Shown here one piece after another: positions 1 through 12,900 of a DNA stretch of 64,000 bases. Numbering within the stretch: the stretch's first letter is position 1; each line of letters starts with the position of its first letter. Source of the stretch: Phoebastria nigripes (lineage: Eukaryota > Chordata > Aves > Procellariiformes > Diomedeidae). Location: assembly GCA_035582835.1 (NCBI GenBank), contig JAYKAV010002442.1:1308973-1372972 (forward strand), in the 5' to 3' direction. Position numbers and translations under genes: made by a program. The notes beneath the pieces are model-generated. The model was not told where the DNA came from, made no database searches, and was given only the letters and a program-made list of their open reading frames with translations.

Positions 1-181
1 TTCTAGGTTGGGTGCAATTCANTTGTCCCCACTGCCTGGCTAGATCCCCTTCATTGGTTTCTCATGTTTCAGAGCATCAACAAAGCAGCCAGCAGCTTTG
101 CTGCAATCCTGGAGTTCTGGGGAAGCTGTGAGTGCTAGGTTCCCCATAAAGGTGCAAACCTGGAGGCTTTTGTGTTTTCAG

Positions 182-3100
182 GAAATATTGCAAAGAGCTT
201 GTGGAGCTACAGCCATTGCCGGACCCCAACATGGGGACAGCAGCTGCAGGACAGAGGGAGGTGAGTGTGGTGACAGCTTCTTTCAAGGTCCCCAAACATG
301 ACCAGGGATTTTTGCTGTGGGGGAAACATGGTTACATGAAACTGTGAGAGAGTAAAGAGCTTTGAGCAAGAGTGAGTATTTTGAAATAAAGCTGTGCCTC
401 TCCTTTGGGTGATGGCTCAGGGATGTCTGGGGATGGGAGTATGGGAAAGAGAAAGGCTGGTGTCGGGTTTGAGGTGAGGTGCTTCTACTCAAGAGCTGAT
501 GCTGTCCAGTGAAGCGTTTTTGACTTTATGGTTCAGGCTGGGCTGAGACAAGTGCAACTGGTTTGGGTTTTGCCTTGGCCCCCTGGGTGGGGCCAGGACA
601 CCTGAACTTTGCCGGGGTGGGACAGCAGGCCTGGGATGTTGCTGTTGCCTTGGGCTGCTGTTCAGGGATCAAGCAGGGAAGAATAGTGTTTACTAAGTGG
701 CAGTGTGATGGGGAGCGCAAGCATCATAGACCTATCTTGCCAAAGAGGGATTTTGTCTGATCCTGAGTTGGAGCTGACACACGGTAACCCTGCAGTAACG
801 AAACTGTCTTTGCAGTTACGACGTCAGCAGCAGAACTGGAGAAGGATCTTGTTAATGCCAAAGAGGAGCTGGAGTTAATGGCAAAGAAGGAGAGGGAAAG
901 CAGGGTGAGCTTGTGATTGAGCCTATGCTGATCTCCCTTGCTTACAGGAGACCATTGGGCTGCCCCTCACTGGAGGTTTTGGACCCCCCTNTTGTGAGGG
1001 TACCCCCAGTGAGAGAAATGGGGCAGCAGCTTGCAGTGGGGTTTTGGCTTTCTGAAGTATTTCATGGACTTCTCTTCCATCCCTAGCGGGAGCTCACTGC
1101 TCTCCAGTCTGTCGTGGCCACGCAGGAGGAAGAGCTGCAGGTGCAGGCCTCGGATATAGAGTCCTTGACCAGGACTATCCAGATCAAAGAGGACCTCATC
1201 AAGGTGAGATAACGCGCTGTACTGGGTTGGTTCCGCCTGGGAAAGCTGCTGACAACTCTCTTCTTTCCCCACGTCCTGTACCTCGTGCTCNCTCACTCAC
1301 ACTGAATGGCAAGACGTAGAAACCAAGCTGCAGGCTTTCTGTGATAGCCATGAGCGGGTACCCTCCACTAAGGAGCGAGAGGCCTCTTCAGAGTAATGTG
1401 GCTAGCTGTCCATGGATGGTATTGCTGCTTGTTTGCCTACAGCCCTCTGTGTTACTTTGGCCAGAAATCAAAGGCCCCAAACCCCCAGAGTGGCATTATT
1501 TGGCTTTTTACTCCTTGTGTACCAAACACCATTCTTTGAGAGTCCTTTAAACAGAGTGTATTGTGTCCCTTCTCAGATCCTGCTCCAGGCTGTTGTCTGT
1601 GCCTAATACACCCTGGGTGCTTTGGCATTTCTTTCTTTGGAGACCTAGGTCTTTCCAAACACTGGAGACTTCTGGCAGTTGTGTTCCAGGGAGGATTGCG
1701 AAGGTCTAGCTGTCCTTGCTACTGATCCCTTCTTCACTGAGCCCTCCTGCTCTTGGTTTTCAGGATCTGCAGATGCAGCTGGTGGATCCCGAAGAAATTC
1801 CAGCCGTAGAAAGGCTGACACAAGAAGTGCTGGTGCTTCGGGAGAAAGTGGCCATAGCAGAGTCACGAGGACAAGAGGCTACTGGAAGCAGAAGGCAGCA
1901 GGTAGTATGCCATGTGGGGCAAGCTTGGATGTATTTATATTTCTGCCGGTGCTAAGTTATGAGGCTTTCTTTTCAGCCTTTGGATATGTTGAGATGTGCT
2001 TGTTCTTGGAAGCTGACTGTGTACAAGAGGGGGAATACAAAGGAGGAGGGGATTGGTTCCCTTTAGCACTTGTCTCAAGGGCAGAGTCTTTTGGGAGTCC
2101 AAGGGTGACACTGATCAACTTGATCACTTGGACACAAGGAAGAGAGGAGGGGGAAGCCCCTGTTTCTCTGGGGCAGCCAGACGCCTCCTTTGATTTCTGT
2201 CTCTAAGTGTTGCATCTTCTCTGTTCTCTCCCACCAGTTGTTACTGATGCTGGAAGGGCTGGTGGCTGAAAGGAATCGGTTAAATGAGGCTCTCCAGGCA
2301 GAGAGGCAGCTCTATGGCAGCCTGGTAAAGTTTCACACGCACCCAGACAGGTAAGCGAGGCTGCCTTGGCTTGGTGCTGCCCTGCTCCGCTGCTGGGGCA
2401 AGCGTGTGTGGTCCAGTGGGGCAATCCCTGAAGCAGTGATCGTTCTGCAAGTCTGAGGGCCTTCAGTGGGAAAGAGGGAGTCTGGGCAAAGAATCAGACA
2501 AATGTGGCTTTGGGAGTCCAGGTTTTAGGCTGCCTTCTTCCCTTGAAGAGGCTGCAGTGGCCAGCTTTAAATGCTACGTAAACTCCCCCCATCGCCACCT
2601 CTTGTTCAGGCCCTGGGATTTCCATCTCTGTTCCCTGGCTTATCCCTTCCCAGCTCAGCTTCCCACCCACACTTGGCCACCTTTCAGAGGCTGCTGTCAA
2701 ATTCCCAACCAACTGTCGGATTGATAAAGATCTATCTAGGTGCTTATCCAGGCGGTTGTCCCGCAGCGCAGTATGGCCTGTATTCTCTGTCCTCCGCACT
2801 AATCCCCAGCCCTTCATGGGGCTGCAGCCTCTGGGATATTTGAGCTACCTGATAGCAAGAGAGCGCATAAGTGGAGTGCTTGGGTAAGTACTGAAGAACA
2901 GCTGTGACTAGGAGTCCCCTACCACGGGCTGGAGCCTTTTTTGGGGATGGCTGTGCTCTGGGGAGGTTTAGAGGTGAGGTAAGAGGTGGCCGAGCTGCCT
3001 GGGGAGCACGCAGAGTCTCTGCCTGGAGTAAGTGGCAGTCCCGGATGGAGGGGCCAATTTGGTGTGCGCTTGCTGCAGCCTGTCTAACCCTCTTCCTTTT

Positions 3101-3899
3101 TGTGCGGCATGTCTGCTTAGCGCTGCGAGAGACCACACTCTGCAGGTGGAGCTGGAGGGGGTCCAGGAGCTCCGGGGACAGCTGGAAGAAGCTCTTGGAA
3201 GAAGCTTGGAGCGTTTGAGCAGGCTGGAGATGCAGGGCACCATAGGAGGTGGGGAACAGGAGCGTGTGAGAGTCCTACCCCAGCATGCCTTCTGAGCACT
3301 GGCGCTCGCCCGCCTGCCACGGAAACGGTTCACTAACTGAGCGAGCCTGTCTCACTGACTCTGGAAGGGTTGCTTTGGTACTTAGTAATGGTACGATAGA
3401 ACTGGCGCAGGGCTTTTTTGTTTTATTTTTTAGCTGCTTTGGAAACGGTGATCAGTGCAATCCACCTGTGTCTCATGTATGTTCCTGTCTGACCCACCCT
3501 GGTGGCCACTGATGTATTTGCACATTCAAATCATTCCATTTTAGTTCATTTCCCTCCATCTCCCTTCTCCTCCCACCCCCATGGGCCAAATAAAGATTCC
3601 CTTTCTCTGAAGGAAACACCAAGTGTTCTCTATCATCTCCCAAGTGCATGAGTGTGAGTTTTTGTATTCCCTCATCGTTTTTCTTACCTAGTGACATCCC
3701 CCTCTTGGGTTGATAGTGACTGGCCCAAAAGGAGAAGGTATACATGGAAAAGTGGGTTCCAGAGCCAGAGAATTTGAGAAGGGCCGCAAGACCTGGTGGC
3801 ACTTGCCTGGGGCTCTTACGCAAGTCTGAGTGTAGAACCAACGATTTATTTTATGCTTAAACCAAATCCTACTCCAGTATTGATGATTTTACTGACACT

Positions 3900-3938
<39 letters not shown>

Positions 3939-6900
3939 CTTCCTAATTGTAAGTTGTCTCAGCCTGGCTTCTTGTGAGTGCCTTCAAGGGAGAGCTTCCT
4001 CCTCTTTTTGACAGATGGTTTGGGGTGACTGAGACCTGTCCCTGCTCCCAGGGTTTGGGCTGGGTCTGCTCCCTCACTTGTATGCACACATCTCACTTAC
4101 AGGCTCCACGTGCCTTCTGCTTTGCTGGGGACAGTCCCACTTGGCACCACTGCATGCCTTTTCTAGGGCATCTTTCACCTTCTCTGGGAGTATTTGGTCT
4201 GGCGTGAGAGCTGAAAAACAATAGCAACAGCTTTCTGATGACTNGTGCTTCCCATGCGCAGTGGGCTATGGATCAGCTGTCTCGTACTCGATCACTTCCC
4301 AAGGTGGCAGTAGCAAATTTTGTACCTCTGAGCATCTGTTTCTGCTTGCTGGGGAAGCTGAACTGGGAGCGGCTGGAGCAGAAGAGCTCCGTCTCGCTGG
4401 GCTGCGCCACCTGGACTTGTGACTGCTCTGCTGCACATCTCCTTGTGACTGTTTCATATGGCACCACCTATCCCATGCCTTGCACCCACGCTGAGGTCTT
4501 CTCTTCCCTGCCTCAGACAGGGATAGGAGGCAGCACAGCTCTCCGTTCACACGCAGCAGGTCAGCACTACTCCTCTGGGTCTGCACCTAGCTGTGTGGTG
4601 AGTTCAGCAGTTCTCATGTGGCCTGAAGGCACACAGCTGGTGGCTGCTGGACAGCTCTGGTACTTGGTTAGCTTTTCCTTTCTTGTGTTTCATCTCATTC
4701 CCTTCCTCTCACTTCTCTGTGTAGCACCATCTTCTCTTTCTCCTTCTGCCTCTCACTTTGTAGGAGCCTTTGTGTCCCTGTCCTTATCTTTCTACCTTCC
4801 CTCCTCCATCCTGGCTCTGATGCCTGGCTGGTTCCCTGGTCCCTCAGGTACCATGGAGCCCAGGACCCAGCACAGACTCATTGGCATGGCACGAGGGAAG
4901 TCTTAGCTGGTGCTCCAGCAGCTCCCATCTCTTCTTGTGTGTGTTTTGCTGCAGATCTGTCCTGTGCTAGCATCACTGCTGTAAAGTGCCACATAGGGGA
5001 GCATTATCCTAGGCTGAGGTGTCCTGACTTTTCTGCTCTGTTCTTTAGGGCCTCCTTTCATCCCTGGTATCCCTGGCTGTGCATTCCTCTGCCCCACAGG
5101 AGGACCAGCCTGAGCATCCCATGCCTGAGAGCACCCTCTGTCAAACTGTGCAGTGCTTTGTGCTGTCTCATAGCTCTTTGTGGAGGTCTCTCCTTCCTCT
5201 CCCAATTTCCCTGGGGACCTTGCTTCCCTTCCCTTGTTCCCAGCAGTATGAAGACTTCCAGCGCAGCCAATGCACCTGGGTGTCCTGTGCCTGTAGGCCA
5301 CGTGCAATTTTCAAGCCATGCAACTAATTCTCTTTGCCTTCAGGCTAGGTGTGAAAGACAGAGGAGTCTGTGAAAAAAATAGTGCTGGGGTTGCCTCTCT
5401 TGTCTCCTTTGCTGGTAATACACAGAAAGCTGAGCAGCCCCTGTCCCTTTGAATTTGCACCTGCTGCAATGGAGGGTTCAAGCACTTGGTGAACAGTAGC
5501 CTGGGCACAGTCTGCCCTATGTGCACGCTTCTCTGCTCCCCTAGCACCACCTTCCTCTTCTTCCTCTGTTTTTTTTTTTTTTTTTCCTTGAGATTTGTGA
5601 TCCCTTTTTCTGCCCCAGTCCTAGAGTGCTGGGAGCTGCGTGGAGCTGTGGGTGATGGTGAGAAGTGGGGTGCTGGCATCTGGCACAAGAGGTGGTTCTC
5701 CNATGTCCCCCACAGCAGCTGTGCTGGCTGTGAGCCACCCTGCCCATGTAGCTCGAGACCCCTGTGCACATGACCCTCAGTCCCCCAGCAAAGCCTGCAG
5801 CTGAGGGTCTACGTCCCCTCACACTTTGGGGCCTTGCAGCCGTCGAGATGTAGCCCTAGATGGTTTGTTGCCTGGCAGGCTGTGGCCCTGGGGTTCACAG
5901 GGTTGTGCTTTGGCTATGCTGAATGCCACCCACGGGAGCTGCTTCTTCACTGGGGTGCTGCTGCCACCTCCAGCTGCCTCTAAGCGTTTTGCTCCCGGAA
6001 CAGCGCTTCTCCGTGATGGCTGCCCTTGGTCCCTGGGGCACGGCTGCTTCGGTGAACAGGCTCCACCACGCAGGGTGATGTCTGCCCAGNCTGGGCAGTG
6101 AGGTGCCCGTGATTTTTGCAACCTCCTGGCAGTTGCTTGTCACAAGTGGGTCTCCTGAGTGTGCCACCATCTATGTGCACGTGGTGCTATGCAACCGCCT
6201 GCCCTGCTGCAAGGCGTGCTCCTGGCTAGTCCTCAGCTCTCCCTCCCAGGAGCTGTATGCTTCCCTGCTGGCTTCTCCTTCACTAGTGATGTTTGGCCTC
6301 TCTCCTNCTGCCAGGATCTCTCTGCATCCCCCTGCTCTTTCCTGGGAGCTCCAGACCTGATGGAGGCTAGGTTTGGCCATGGGCAAAGCAGCTGCATCTC
6401 CTGCGGGGCACAGGCAGCTGCGAAACCTGGCCCTGCGCAGCCCCAGGGGCTGGTCTTGGGCCCTGTCCGAGCTCCTTTCTGCCTGGGGAGAAGAAGGACT
6501 GGGGGTACACCCATGTCCCAGCCCAGGCAGCCTGAGCCTAAGCAGAGCAGGCAGGGCCCTGCAGCTGGGTGGGAGGAAGGCTTCCTCGCCCTGGGCTGTG
6601 CACCAAGGGGCCAGGAGCAGAGCTCTGTGCAAGCAGAAAAGCATGCCCCCAGCTCAGCTCTGTGGGGCAGGGTGGGCCCTGTGGTACAGAACACAAGTGT
6701 CCCTTTAGCACTGCTGCAGCTCTGCAAGGCCAGCACAGGGCTTGCAAAGAGCCCAGTGCCACGCATGGCAGCAGGGCTTGGGCAGCATGGGCAGGGTGAC
6801 TGTTGGTGCCCTCCCTGAGCTGCCCCTGCCTGGGCAGGCAATCATGTGGGGTGNACCCCCACGCTCCTGCCAGGTTGGGACAGCACCAGCGAGGCTCCCT

Positions 6901-9900
6901 GCCCGAGCACGTGCTGCTGCTGCTGGCTGTGGCTTGCGCAGTGGCTGCAGGGTGGGTGGCATGTATGCATGTGTGTTGGGGCAGCAAGCACAAGGTGGTG
7001 TGAAGGCAGAGATGTGGATGGGGCAGGTGCTATTGCTGGGGTGCCATCTCCTGGGCTGCAGGCAGCTGGGGCTGTCCCCTCCCTCAGTGCTGGGCCAGCA
7101 CAGGGTGATGCGTCAGAGCTCCAGCATGCAGAGAGGGGGTGGCAGGGCACAGACACAGTGGGGAGACCTCAGTCCTGCTGGGAGTGCCTCAGCACCAGGC
7201 ATGTATGAGAGCAGGCACCTGCCCCGGGGCTGCTCACAGTGGCCACGGGCATCACCAGGGAGGAGGAGACAGAGGCAGTGCTGCCATTGCTACTGCTTTG
7301 AGCGCCTTCTTGTGCTGTGCTGTCCCCTAGGTCAGGCCACAGGCATAGATGCTGATGATGCCAGCACCAACTTCACTGACAGCATCAAGGAGGAGGCAAC
7401 CCACGGTGTGGCAACCCAACACGTGAGTCAGGGCAGCGTGGCACGGGGAACAGGGGTGGCAGAGTTTGGCACTGCACCACTGCCGGACCGTGTCCTAGCC
7501 CCTTTGGAAACATCCCTGTCACCCTCTCTCTTTGTCCCTCTAGAGCAGCCCCTGGGCCCCTAAGGAAAGCAGGGGCACTGAGAGGGCCCTGATGGGGAGC
7601 ACGACACCCGCCATGCCGGAGCGGGAGCTGCGGGCAGAAGAGGAGCTGCGGGAGCTGAAGGCACAGCTGGAGGAAGCTGGCTTCTCCTCCGTCTCCCACA
7701 TCAGGCAAGAGCCCCGAGACGTGGGAGCTGGCGGGTGGCAGCAGCTCGAGGGGGCACCCCATGTCTCGGCCACTGCCTGCCCTTCATAGTGCCGTGTGCC
7801 TCCAGGAAGGCGATGCTGAGCCTGTGCCTGGAGAACGCGGAGCTGAAGGAGCGGATGGGCGAAGCCACGTCGCTGCTGGAGAGTGGGGAGCAGGAAGAGG
7901 CTGGGCCTGGAGCCCCCCTGGCCCCCGAGCCCCGCAAGCTGCAGCGGAAGAGCCGCAGCACCCTCGGGGACTGCCCGGCTGGTGGCAACGGTGATGGCCA
8001 GGGGGTCCTGGCAGAGAGGGGAGCTGTGCCTGCCAAACGCCCAGCGCTGGAGGCACAATCGCAGGATGACGTACCCAAGAGACCCTGCCCTGGCACCCTG
8101 GGTGGAGGGGACAGGAGCCACGTAAGTGCCCTAGGCACAGGGGACCGGGATGGGGATGGGGATGGAGGTGGGGAGCTCACAACCTGTTTCCCCTCTGGCA
8201 GGCGGATGGCATGGCCCCTGGCAGGGGCTGGCTGGGGCTGGGTGCGGAGCTGCGCTCCCAGGTGGCGCAAGGCCAAAGGCAGTGCCAGGAGCTGCAGGAC
8301 AAGCTTGCTGCCTCGGAGGCCACAGTGCGGGCACAAGCCGAGCAGCTGGAGAAGTACCACGTCCTGCTCCGTGAGTTAAAACCCCTGGGGGGATGGGGGT
8401 CTGTGCCGAGCCTGGCGTGCCCTGTGCATGGTGCTGTATGTGGGGCAGGGATGGTGAATCCTGCCCAAAGGGAGACCCTGAGCTGACAGGGCTGCCCGGC
8501 AGGTGAACCCCACACCCAGCAGCTCAGCAAGCAAGTGCAGGTGGACTTCCAGGACCTGGGCTATGAGACGTGTGGGCGAAGCGAGACCGAGGCTGACCGG
8601 GACGAGACCACCAGCCCCGGTAAGGAGAGCCAGCAGCTCCAGGGATCCCTGTGCCTTGCCTGCCTGGCATGGAAAAGTGACACTGTGCCCTGTCCCCTCT
8701 GCAGAGTGCGAGGAGCCAGATGTATTCAGTGAGCCCAGCCTGGGCGAGGAACTGGGGTCCCCGTGCCGAAGAGGGATGCCCGGGGTGGGCAAGGCTGCCC
8801 GGAAAGCTGTGGCACCGGTAGACGTGGGGGCCTTGCGCCAGCACATCCAGGACCTCAAGGCACAGCTGCTCAATGCCAACAAGGTGATCCAGAGCCTGCA
8901 GCGCCGTGCCCGCTCCGTCTCCGTCACCAGTGGCTATGCCTCGGGCACCGAGCGGCCCCCACTGGGTCCCATGGCCCTGGCCTCCCCGGCCCACAGCCTC
9001 ACCGATGAGGATGAGGGCTGGCAGTCGGACAGCCATGGCACCCTCTGCCCACCCGCCCTGCGGGCGCACCGCGACCTGCAGCACCTGGTGCACCGCGTCG
9101 CCCTCCTCGAAGCACAGCTGCCCGCAACCAAACCCGGAGGGGTTTTGCCCAAGGATCTGCAATCTGCCACCTGGCCAGGGTATGACCTTGGGGATTGGGG
9201 CCAGATGGGTGGCTACGGGGGTCTCCAGGTGTTGCCCAAGGTGGTGGCTTCTTGTTGCGTGCTTTCCCTGCAGCCGGGCTCCTGGGGCGTTTGCACGGTG
9301 GGGCAGAGCCCCAAGGGGTGGGCGGTACACAGACTCCCCCATGGCACCCCATCCCTGCTGTGCTCTCCAGGGGGATCTGGCAGCCCTGTGGACCCCTCGC
9401 TTGCCAATCCTCCCTAGGAAGTACGACTCGCTGATCCAAGCGCAGGCTCGGGAGCTCTCCCACCTGCGACAGATGTTGCGGGAGGGCCGCGGCGTGAGCC
9501 GCAGCCTGGCCCAGCACCTGCGCGATGCCCTGCGGTCCTTTGAGGATCTCCTCCGCGGCACCGATATTGACTACTACCTGGGCCAGGGCTTTCGGGAGCA
9601 GCTGGCCCAGGGCAGGCAGCTGGCCGAGAGGCTCAGCGACAAGCTGGGCACCAGTAAGTACCTTTTGGGGGGCACTGGGGCTGGGCATCGTGGGGCATGG
9701 TGGGCCGGGAAGGGATGCTTTGATGGGTGTCGTGAAGGACTGGGGCCATTTGTACACCTTGTGCTGTGTGGGCTACCCGCTTCAAGCTGGGCTGTCCTGC
9801 TATGGCTCTGTTTGGGGACGGGCAGCCTGGGGCATGGGGACACTGACTGGCTCCCCTCTGGCTTGGCTTTTCAGGAGATCGACAAGATGGGGAGGATAAA

Positions 9901-12900
9901 ACCAGCCATGAACTCCTGGCACTGAGGTACCTGTTCCCAGGGAGAGCTTGGGGGACCTGCTCTGCATGGGCACCCCAGGGGCTATCACTGCCCTGAGGGT
10001 CTGGGGTGCCCTCAGGGTCTCTGCTCCAGGTGGTCATCCTGTGGCTGCCTCTCCTCTGGGGATGGGGAGCCTCAGGCTTGGGCTGGGCACCCCATGGCTC
10101 TGGGCAGCCTTGCAGCGCAGGTGGGACGTGGCGTGTGGGGTGTCATGCTGGAGCGTGTGCAGCACAGTGGGGAAGGGCTGTGGGGTGGGGGTCACCCTGC
10201 CCTGCCATCCCTGGTTGATGGGCCACCTCTGCAGGCTTAGCCGGGAGCTCCAGGAGAAGGAGAAGGTGATCGAGAGCCTGGAAGCGAAGCTGCAGGAGCA
10301 CTGCGAGTCCCCGGGCAGCAGCCGCCCGCCCTCTGAGTCGTCCCGCTCTGCCACCAGTGCCTCCTTCGTGTCCGAGGGGCTGGAGCCCTGCTCCGACAGG
10401 GATGTGGCCAGCGAGTGCAGCCAGTGCCGTGAGGAGCCTGCCCGACTCACAGGTACCGCGGAGTGCCCGGGGGCCACAACCGCAGGCTCGGGACATGCAG
10501 CCCCTCTGTAGCTTGTGGGTCCCTGCAGCAGTAGGTGCCCGTCAGGCCTGGGCAGGGGCTGCCCATGAAGCACCATGCCCCAATGCCAGCCTAGGCGNGG
10601 TGAGCACACAGCACCTGGGGCTGCAGGGGAGCGTCTTGGGAAGCCCTGCTATGGTACCACAGCCCTGCAAGGCTGGGACCTGACTGGTCTTGTGTGGGCT
10701 GTCCCAGCCTGCAGTGCCTCTGGACATGGGGACGTGGCTGCTTGGGGCGTGCCAAGGTCCCCAGTCCCCCCGGGGAGGACGGGTCCCCGCCAGGCTGAGC
10801 CAGAGCCACGCTAACATCTCTCTCCGTCTCTCTCCTCTCTCTAGGCCTTCAGTTTGACTCCTTATCTAAACCTGTTAGTGCCCCCCTGCCTGTGCTGGCC
10901 CCCGGGCTGCCCCCCTTCCTGCCTGCTGGGCCCCCGCCTCCTGTGGCCCCCCCGCTCCTGGGCTGCTGCAGGACCCCCGTCTGCTCCCTGGCCGAGGCAC
11001 AGCAGGAACTGCAGGTGCTCCGGAGGCAGCTGGGAGAAAGTGAGCATGTGCCTCCGGCATGGGGTTGGTCCTGCCTGCCCTGCATGCCGTGCTGTGCCGT
11101 GCNATGCCGCATGGCCCCCTGCCCTCTCTGACCTGCCTGTCCTACCCTGGCCCTTCTCCTGCTACCCGGGGCTACTGCTTCGAGGCTGGGTCCCATCACT
11201 CTGGCTGGGGGATGATGGGGACATGTGGCTTTCATGTAGAGAGGACCTGGTGGGTGGGATGGACACAGCCTGAGGCAGCACTACCCCTTGGTGTGGGCAC
11301 TTGCACATCCTAGGGCCCCTGGGAAAGGACTGGTTTGGTTAATTGTTGTGTAGGAGTGGGGTTAAGACCCTCCAACTCATGTCACGTAAGCAGCAAGCCC
11401 TGGGAGAGCCTCTGCTTTTCAGGGAGAATGGGTTTGACCAGGACAGGAGGTCAATGATGGGGGATCACCATGGGGGAACATGGGGCTGCACTGTTGGGCA
11501 GAGCAAGAAGGGGGCAAAAAGCACATAGCGGGAGTGTGTTACCCCCATTCTTCCTCCCTGCTCATTGCCCTCCTCCTCCTCACTGCTTTGCCCTGTGCAT
11601 GCAGGTGTGACACTGCCTGTGGCACCAGCAAAGCCCACAGTCCCACTGGGCCCCTTCAGAGAGGGCAGCAAAGCCCCAGCATCGCTCTGCCAACACAGCA
11701 CACTGCCGAGCCTGGCTGAGATCCCTGGGGCCACTGAGACCCGTGCCCTCTGGGACGTACCCCCTCCCGGCCAGCTGCTTTATGGGGCCCTGCCCCCGGG
11801 GTATACCTCCAGCCAGAAGCTAACAGGTAAGGTCCATGCTGGAGAGCATGGGGGTATCCCAGCTGGGTGTGGGGGAACAGGGAGGTGACCCGGCACCAGA
11901 ATGGCTGTGGGACATGGCTCTGGTATGGGGCAGGATAGTGGGGACAGCATGGAGCAGGTGCCACAGCCATCCCTGCCCTGAGCCATCTCCTTGGCTGTGG
12001 CAGGGGCAGACCTGCTGGAGGAACACTTGGTGGAGATCCGCAGCCTGCGCCAGCGCCTTGAGGAGTCCATCTGCACCAACGACCGGCTCCGGGAGCAGCT
12101 CGAACGCCGCCTGGCCTCCACTGGCAAGGCCAGCGGTACGGTGCTGCGCTGGGGCCAGGACTGCCGGGGAGCCCTGCACTCTGGGTGTGGGGGCCTAGCC
12201 TTTGCACACCCCATTGCACAGGGAGGGCACTCACCCCGTGCACGGCGGGGTGTCGGGAGAGAGACTCAGTACCAGTCCCCCCTTTGCAGGATTGCCCAGC
12301 GACATCTATGCCCAGGGGCCAGAGTCAGGGCTGCAGCTGAGCGGGGAGAACCAGGCTCTGCGTGAGGACAACCAGACCCTGCGGCTCCAGCGTGACCACC
12401 TCTCCCAAGGTAGGGCCAGGCCACCAGTGTCCCGGGTCTGAGTCCCAGAGGGCACTGGCTGGGTGGGGTGGCAGTGACACCTCCATGCTCTCCATCCCCA
12501 GAGCTGGCACGGGTGCAGGAGGCGCTCCTGGCTGCCTGCTCCAGGGCACGGGAGGCTGAAGCAGAGCTGGGCCAGAGGCGCGGGGAGCAGCGGAGGCTGG
12601 CAGAGGAGCTCGCTGAGCGCCAAGAGAGCGTCCGGCAGCTCCGAGACGAGCGGCGCTCTCTGCAGGAGGACAACAACAGGTAAGGTTTGGGGCATGGTGG
12701 CCTTGGGGCCAGCAGGGCTGGGTGGCATGGCTGGCCCTGGACCCAGGTGTCACCCCTCTGCAGGCTGCAGCACATGGTGACACTCCTGCAGCAGCAGTGT
12801 GAGGAGCAACGCCTACTCCTGCAGACCCTGCGTGCAGAGCTGCACATCTACGAGAGCCTCCCCGGCCCCTCTGCCGAGACCCGTGCAGGTATGGGACCTG

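Noticed and set aside
73..127. Possible PDE4DIP exon before 182
   Set aside because: It has an acceptor and a GTGAGT donor, but would leave only a 54-bp intron and none of its frames looks like a coiled coil.
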